Positions 26,601-35,600 of a stretch of 64,000 nt of DNA are shown in pieces. The position numbers and the translations under genes are program-made. The notes below the pieces were generated by a model. It ran no database searches. It saw only the letters and a program-made list of their open reading frames with translations, and was not told where the DNA came from. This DNA is from Siphonodentalium dalli (lineage: Eukaryota > Mollusca > Scaphopoda > Gadilida > Siphonodentaliidae), in NCBI GenBank assembly GCA_032622095.1, contig CP136062.1, forward strand, positions 195,931,887-195,995,886, written 5' to 3'. The number at the start of each line of letters is the position of its first letter. Position 1 is the first letter of the stretch.

Positions 26601-29600
26601 TTTTATTCCTTGGCACAGATATTTAGTACCATGGGCACCTGTGCATTTGCGATTATGACGTCTGTCCGACATTTTTTAGTGGAGTTATCCCCCTTTTTCG
26701 ACATAGATATTTTTTTTGCAACATGCATAATTTTGTTCGAGCTTTTATTCCTACATATTTAGGTCAATATTTTTAAATATTGGCACTGATATTTAGTACC
26801 ATGGGAACCTGTGCACCTGCGATTATGACGTCTGTCCGACTTTTTTTTTGTGGAGTTAGTCCCCTTTTTCGATTTAGAACATTTTCGCAACATGCATAAT
26901 TTTGTCTGAGCTTTTATTCCTACATTTTTCGGTCAATAGGTTTAAGATTAGGGTAGGGTTGTGCACCTGCAATGGGAACCTTAATTTTATTATATTAACT
27001 AAATGTTTACTGACATGTGAAACATCTTAGTATTTTAAAAACACGGGGGGTCACACCTCTAGTTAAATTTGAGATTAATTTTTTTAGATTTAAATTCTTG
27101 CTCAATTTAACAACAAAAAAATAACATTTTTAAATGAGAAAAAAAAAACAGTTACATTTTTTTACTCCTTGCTCAATTTTTGTTTTTTTTTATGAAAAAT
27201 TAATTACGTTATAACAACATACTGACTATTGTAGTCTTCAGGGTCCCAGTCTTTACAGTCTGGTGAGCGACCCCACAGTCATTGACTGTCTTGTTATCTC
27301 CCGCAAACAAAGTTTGATTTGGGATATAGAAATGAGTTTCGATGCACTCTACATTGATTATTACTTCAGTGTCACTGGCTCAGTCACAGAGCATGTGAGA
27401 CTGTTTTCACAGTACGAGTTACCTTGTTCCAGGGTAACAACTTGGTGTGCGATTTGAATAGCGAATAGCACTACAGTCACACTCTGCTTAACTCAAAACA
27501 TAACCACTGTTTGGAAACTCAGCAATCCACCGACAAGTATCAAACTCATATCGCTGTGATGACAAGACAAATGCTCTAACCGCTGGGACACTGACCTCCC
27601 TACTTGAGAGGCTAAAGTTTCTATTCCCTTTTGAATTCCTCTTTATTTCTTTGTAGATAGATGATTTTAAGTCTGTTGCTAAAAAGCACACAGTTAATGT
27701 GTTCCCTGAGAAACGAGTTGGGAGGATGCGACTACAGGGATTGAAAGAAAATGTCAGAAAGGTGAAGGACGAATTGAACAAGTTGATGAGGAAGGTTGAA
27801 AAAGCGAAACATCAGGGCGAAGAAGCATTGTTGCTCCAGAATATTGTGCAGTGGTATTATATCGAGGACGCGGAAGGGGTAAAGGAATTAACTGCCTACG
27901 ATAAAGAAACCAATGCTAAGCTAGAGAAAGCGTATAGAAATGGGGACACGAAGCTGGAGATGTCGTCAAATAATGGAGTAGTGTACATCTTCGATTTCGT
28001 TCAGATGAAGGACTATCCCAAAAACGCAATAGAAGATGCTGTGGACATTATTCGTAAGGACCTCATCAAAGGTATTGCATAATTCATAGTCTTTAACCCT
28101 TTCTTTACTAAATGGATTCTCCCATTCATTTATAAAAGTATATATTGGAATGGTCTATTATTCATCTGGAGGGTTGTTCAGGAAACATAAGCAGACAACA
28201 GATGATATAAGTTCATAAGTATTTCTATTCATGGGTGAGAAATGTTCCGTTAAAAGTTCAACAAACCTTTGTTAGCTCAACTTTACTTTGTAAAGTTTGA
28301 GCTATTGCCATGGCTTGGTATCCGTCGTCCGTGTGTGTGTTAGTGCGTGTGTGACTCGTCAACAATTTCCTTTAGCTACAGGTCGTACCTTTCGTCAGAT
28401 CATTATGAAATTTGTCATGGCTGTTGATATTGACATGTAGATGGGAACGAGTCATTTTGGGGTCAATCGGCAAAAAAACATGGCCGACAGCAGCCATCTT
28501 GGATTTCATAATTCAATCCATTAGCACGGGCTACAGGTCGTACTGTTCATCTGATCATCATGAAATTGTCATGGATGTTAATATTGACATGTAGATGGGA
28601 ACGAGTCATTTTGGGGTCATTCGTCCAAAAAACATGTCAGCCAGCAGCCATCTTGGATTTTACTCTTTGCATGACTAAATTCTTTGGCACAGGCTACAGG
28701 TCGTAGCTTTGGTCGGATCTTCATGAAATTTGTCATGGATGTTAACAATGATATGTAGATGCGAACGATTCATTTTGGGGTCATTCGGCCAAAAACATGG
28801 CCGCCAGCAGCCATCTTGAATTTTACTCTTTGCATGACTAAATCCTTGGGCACGGGCTACAGGTGGTACCTTTGGTCGATTCTTCATGAAATTTGTCATG
28901 GATGTTAACAATGACATGTAGATGGGAACGAGTAATTTTGGGGTCATTCGGCAAAAAAACATGGCCGCCAGTGGCCACCTTGGATTTCAAAATTCAATCC
29001 ATTAGCACGGGCTACAGGTCGTACTGATCATCATGAAATTTGTCATGGATGTTAATATTGACATGTAGATGGGAACGAGTCATTTTGGGGTCATTCGGCC
29101 AAAAAACATGGCCACCAGCAGCCATCTTGAATATTACTCTTTGCATGACTAAATCCTTTGGCATGGGCTACAGGTCGTACCTTTGGTCGATTCTTCATGA
29201 AATTTGTCATGGAGGATGTTAACAATGACATGTAGATGTGAACGAGTAATTTTGGGGTCATTCGGCAAAAAAACATGGCCGCCAGCAGCCATCTTGGATT
29301 TAAAAGTTTGATCCATTAGCACGGGCAACAGGTCGTACTCTAATTTGTCATGGATGTTAACAATGACATGTAGATGGGAACGAGTCATTTTGGGGTCATT
29401 CGGCCAAAAAACATGACCGCCAGCAGCCATCTTGGATTTTACTCTTTGCATGACTAAATCCTTTGACACAGGCTACAGGTCGTATCTTTTGTCGGATCAT
29501 CATGAAATTTGTCATGGATGTTAACAATGACATATAAATGGGAACAAGTCTTTTTGGGGTCATTCGGAAAAAAAAACTGGCTGCCAGTGGCCATATTGGA

Positions 29601-32600
29601 TTTTACACACTAGGCCTTTCAACTTTCCACATTCCTTATCACTCCATTGACTGTAACACATGAAATTATTCCCTTTCCAAGTTGAGCTACAGTGTCATTG
29701 ACACTTTCATTTAACTTATTTTCAGAACAATTCCTAAGGGAACTACTCGTCAATGGCTATTTAGTAAATAAAGTGTTAAAATTAGAACATCTCTTTCCAG
29801 GCAGTACTTTTTAAAAACAGGTCTTATGTTTTTGGTCTGTCTGTCATATATCTGGGCATCAGTACTTCCCCCATCCTTCCGTTCATATCTTTTTGGCCAG
29901 TTGATGACTTTCGTCCTAATGAACTTAATCAAATGAAACAAGCAACTGGGTATATGGTGCCATGACTGATAGTGGTCTTGTTAAAGGCACGGATGGCCTT
30001 CATTATAGGTTATAATTTAGAAATAACAGTTACCAAGTTATAAAAGTTTCCTCAAGAATATACTAATAGTATAGTATAATGATAGTATGAATGCGATATT
30101 ATCCACAAAACACACTTTGTGTGAGGTGAGCGTTTGTTTATATACAGTACGTACATAGTGAGCGATAAGCAGAACACTCAACACTGGTAATATTTGTAGG
30201 AGATTGATTAACAGTGATCCATTCAACACCGAAATCTTGAGAGGCAAGGATTAGCGAGTGCTATACCAGTATGTTGTAAACAGTCCTTCCCAGTAGACGG
30301 GAGCTATTACTCTTGAACCCGTATGCACTCGTAATTTTTAATTCACATGGTGCTAAAATTCGCGCTTTAATTGTCCCTCTTGTCAAAATGTTTATGCTCA
30401 CTGTAATTGTTGACTCAATATTGAACTGTTTGAAGGTATATTTAGAACCTTTCTCATCTCAGATAAATTATGGGCATGTGAAAGTGTAACTGGACATAGG
30501 TCTATCCCACAATGACATTTTATTTGAGAAGAACACAACTTATGATTATATTACGTGTGCAACTACACCCGTCTTCTGAGTTGCGGGAGCAAATAAGTGC
30601 TCTCTTGGCGATTTCCTCGTGGGAAGGACTGGTTGTAAAAAACTTGGTGGTATTTCTAACCAAAGTTTCCTAAGTGGGGTGTCTCCAGTATTGAGTGTTT
30701 TGCTTATCACATACTATTTACGTGCTGTTTGCACAGAGTACTAACATGATAATAACATGCAACTTATACAATATTTATGATTGGTATAAGAACAATGTTT
30801 GTCTATCATATAATATTCTTTCTGTTTATGGAGGTTTTAACGAATGTAACTATTTTAGCAGCAAAATATACCCACCAGCAACACTTAAAATATCTTTTAA
30901 ACTTATTTTGATGACAAATGTTAAAAACATATCAGCTCTTAATCACCATCAGTGTTTATTTTATAAACCGGGTAGTTTATTTTATAAACCGGGTAGTTTA
31001 TTTGGTAGCGGCTGAAGGCACAAGTTAACTTCACTAGCGATTACAACAGTTATTGATATGATTGACTCAATCTGTCAGATTTGTCAATAGACACTGTCTC
31101 ATTACTGAATCGAGAATATCCAGCTGATAAAATCCTCAAATAGTGGCAGCGACTCAGATTCAATCTATCTTCGGAATGAGTGTTAAAGATATAATTGGGC
31201 TGATGGATAATTCACATCTCTTTATTTTTAAGAATGTGGAAATTGTTACACAAAACACAGCTCATAATTTAAATAAACCAAGCATGCATGTGCTGTATGC
31301 TAATGGGATGAGCAATGGTTGTCAATCTATGATCGCGTTTAAATCCCCTTTGATTTGATCATCCTGTACCATGTGATGTCATTCCGGTCGACAACCAGAG
31401 ATAGCTGCATGTTGATACTTCCCCCGTGCAAACAACCTGGACTACATATGAATCCAGTTGGTGAATATGAGCCCTGGAGTTTACATATTCAGTTTTTGAG
31501 TGATTTCAAATCTTGCATATCGATGATAGCTTCTTAGTTTTCTGCCTAAAAGAGTGAATTTGTGTGAAAAGAATTTCAAATTAGTTGACCTTTATTCATT
31601 ATCGTTTTTAATGATCTTACAAGCACATAAAAAAAATTGGATTTTACATATTCAGTTTGCGAGTAATTTCAAATCTTGCATATCGATGATAGCTTCTTAG
31701 TTTTCTGCCTAAAAGAGTGAATTTGTGTGAAAAGAATTTCAAATTAGTTGACTTTTATTCGTTATCGTTTTTAATGATCTTACAAGCACATAAAAAAAAT
31801 TGGATTTTACATATTCAGTTTGCGAGTAATTTCAAATCTTGCATATCGAAGATAGATTCTTAGTTTTCTGCCTAAAAGAGTGAATTTGTGTGAAAAGAAT
31901 TTCAAATTAGTTGACATTTATTCGTTATCATTTTTTAATGATCTTACAAGCACATAAAAAAAATTGGATTTTACATATTCAGTTTGCGAGTAATTTCAAA
32001 TCTTGCATATCGATGATAGCTTCTTAGTTTTCTGCCTAAAAGAGTGAATTTGTGTGAAAAGAATTTCAAATTAGTTGACTTTTATTCGTTATCGTTTTTA
32101 ATGATCTTACAAGCACATAAAAAAAAATGGATTTTACATATTCAGTTTGCGAGTAATTTCAAATCTTGCATATCGAAGATAGATTCTTAGTTTTCTGCCT
32201 AAAAGAGTGAATTTGTGTGAAAAGAATTTCAAATTAGTTGACATTTATTCGTTATCATTTTTTAATGATCTTACAAGCGCATAAAAAAAATTGGATTGTA
32301 TTTGGTTGAGTTATCAGATTATTCTTGTGAAGAAAAATCCATATACCAATTATGAATGGAATCAGTTGATGTTTTCAAGTTATCTTGCTAATGGCCATGA
32401 TATTTCTAAAAGTAGACAAAATAATAGCCATACATCAGGTCAAAAAAATGTGACAAACCTGGTTTTCAAACTTTATCGATATATTGTTGTGAAAGATACA
32501 AATATCTAATATGAATGGAATCAGTTTATGTTTGTTCAAGTTATCGCAATAACGGCCACAAACTTGCTATGAATAGAAACAAGGGCCATAACTCTGGTAA

Positions 32601-35600
32601 TAAAGTTGGGGTGGGGCCAATTTTCACTGCAGCTGTCACACATAGTTATCAAGTCACATACCAAAAATTGTGAAAATCCATCAATGAACAGATAATATAT
32701 AGAAGATTAGTGTTACAGCCTGGCAACCGTCCCTTGTTAACACTTTCACTGCCGAAAACCAATGGGTAATTCCATCCCGTATGCCAACATGGGATTTGAT
32801 GTTTTGCCGATAGTAGATGATATTTTACGTATGTATGAGTAAAGGTTCGACCAATATCGGGTCATATGATGCTGAAACATGTTATAAGGCTACTACGAGA
32901 TAACTCGTAGTCGGCAACTGGGACGGAATTTATTAGTGTTTCATCCCTGGTGCCAGGTAAATACAATTACGTTGTCAGTGTCTTAGATGACGAAGAGTGC
33001 TATACATGTACAAGCATATCGTATGTAAGACATGGTAAATGAATTTATATATGATAATTGGCACAGACTACGTCGAATAAGACGTCAAAAAACATAATAT
33101 GTATTTACCTACGAGATAACTCGTAGCTGGCACCAGCGATGACCACTGGTGAGTTTCATCCCAGGTGCCGACTACGAGTTATCTCGTAGGAGCTTTATAA
33201 CACGTTTCATCTTTCATTTGACCCGGATTTGATCGACAAAAATTGTATAAAGCACGATAATTTCTTTATATATACACAATGTGCCCGGGAATGGTCTAGT
33301 TGCACATGTATATCATGGTTCAGGGACATACAGAAGAGGTCCTGGTGAATTGGAGTATCCTACCAAGATTTCTAACTGGACCCCGCCCCTTGTTTGGGCT
33401 GTGGGAATTGTATCTCAAGCCATCGTAATTATACATATAAAATCGATCAATGGGATTGTTGGGCATGTATTGGCGCATACACCAACATTGCTTGCGGTTT
33501 GTGTTATTATTTATGTGGTATGAACATGCCTTGGAACCGTTTACTACGAGTTAACTCATAGTGGCAGTGAACGTGTTAAATCATAAGTCGCCTTTTGAAA
33601 AATTATTGAATAAAAAGGAGTAATTTTTCCATCCAAAAAACGATGCACCACTGCCAAACCACATAGCGTTAACTGTAGTAACATGTCTTGTCCCAAAGCC
33701 TTAGCTTGTGTGCAGTATGTGCTTTTCACACTTTTCTGGCCTGAGAAATGGGGAAATTGACATTGCGTGACCTAATTCCTATTTTCCTACTTCAGGTGCT
33801 GATTTTGACCAGCCAACTAACTGGGTCGACATGGCTGGAAAATCATTGATCGTCGTATCATTACAGACCACAGACCAGGATTATAAGGACGTCTCTAAGA
33901 ATTTCCTTGCTTCTGTTGGAGCATCACGACCAAATACAACGATCGTCAAGGTAATTTCCATTTTTCCATTATTTTTAGTCCTTTCTTAATTAAATACACA
34001 TTGACATCGCTCCTTTTGCATAAAATACGAATAAACAATCAAAGAAAACCATTAAATGGTTTGAGTACACTGAGTTTTACAATGAAAATGCTTGCTCCGA
34101 TGTTCCAAATTATAAGCCTCAATCGCACAAATTTTCCCAAAACATTTCTCACCATTAATTGGAAATCCTTCTGTGCTTGTGTTATGTTTGTCTGTGTATT
34201 GTCTGTTTATATTCACTGAAGCTACCTATTAAAGGATTATCACAAATGGCTTGTTGTCTAATCCCATTTTTCTTCTAAATTTGTACCTATTGTAATTATA
34301 TATTTGAATGTCCATAGATGGAAAATACATACTGTTTAAACTAAATTTAATTTGATATTTGCCAGATTGAGAGAATACAGAATAAATCGCTATTCCAACA
34401 GTACAAAGCCAAGCGGTCACAGATTGAGAAGCAAAATAATGGATCTCACAATGAGAAACTGTTGTGGCATGGGACTGCTTCCGAAGCCATAGCAAGTATT
34501 AACAACTATGGATTCAACCGAAGCTACTGCGGAAAAAATGGTAAGTACCATCATATAGAGCATCTAACGAGATATGTGTTGCCTCCAATAAGAAGAAAAA
34601 GCATTGATTGGCAAGAGAAAAGGAACTTTTCCAACCCCGCTACTCGGTCACCCTACTTGAATCTTATGTGAGAAGAAAAAGAGAAATATTCTTGGGTGGT
34701 CTTTGACATATATAGCTCATGACACATCATCAGTGACCTCGCTGCGACCTACCGATTGAGCTTAACATTCAAAAATGTACTTATGATATTTCTTACCTAA
34801 ATAATAAAATTTTATAAGTGTCTCATAGAACCCCACTTTGTGAATAGATAGGAATAAACCATGTAGTTCAGTGTGTCCGTATCTTATTAGGGAATATGTA
34901 TTTCTGTTGAATATGTTATTTTCAGTGCTATATTGACAAATATGTTCTGAAATTTTCCATGTAGTTATGCTTTGAGATACCTCTTACCAAATTAAGCATA
35001 CATAATTTTGGGGTTCGAACGAGCCATGTCTGTTTAACCCTTTCAGTGCCAGGGGGCCGATCTTATCGGCCCATAATTTACGGTCTGTAAAATTGGCCCT
35101 AAAAAAAATTTAAAATTAAAAATTAAAAAAAATTAATTAATTTTTTTTTTTTTGGGTTGAATTTTTTTTGGTATGCTTAAGCATGCTATAGCGAATTTAA
35201 AAACAAACTGGATAAAACCTTAGGGGCATGTTATAACTCAAAACTATCACCAAGTATTCATAGTGATAATTTTGATGCCCATGAAAAACGTAAGATTCCC
35301 TGGCACTAAACCTACAAAATATGTCTGTTAAAGAATATAAGAAAAAATTATTAAAATTGTAAAAAATTGTAAAAAGTAAATAACAAAAGATGAAAAATTG
35401 TTAGGCCAATGCATTCCCTTATATATGCGAGGCGAGCTATGGTCGACTCGCATATATAAGAGAATGCATTGGCACAGGGTATATGGGTTGACACAAAAAT
35501 CGTACCTGGCACTCAAAAGGTTAAATAAATGTTCCTAAAACATGGATTATGATTGATCGAGAATAGGTTTCCTTTCACCAGCAGTGCCCGCTGAAGGGTT

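Noticed and set aside
27528-27600. Functional tRNA gene
   Set aside because: A-box-like and weak B-box-like words are present, but the B box departs from GGTTCGAATCC and no clean cloverleaf is apparent; a SINE remnant is more likely.
28675-29469. Minus-strand frames repeating MAAGGHVFWPNDPKM-like peptides
   Set aside because: The peptide repeat follows the ~185-bp DNA tandem unit of the AGCTCAAC element, and the same happens at 19654-19902 and 57453-58002. No evidence of a gene.
31143-31358. 71-codon open frame in intron 6 that could be a missed exon
   Set aside because: Exon 6 (phase 1 out) joins exon 7 (phase 1 in) directly with a sensible PARP linker. The frame lacks matching splice sites and has no PARP-family similarity.
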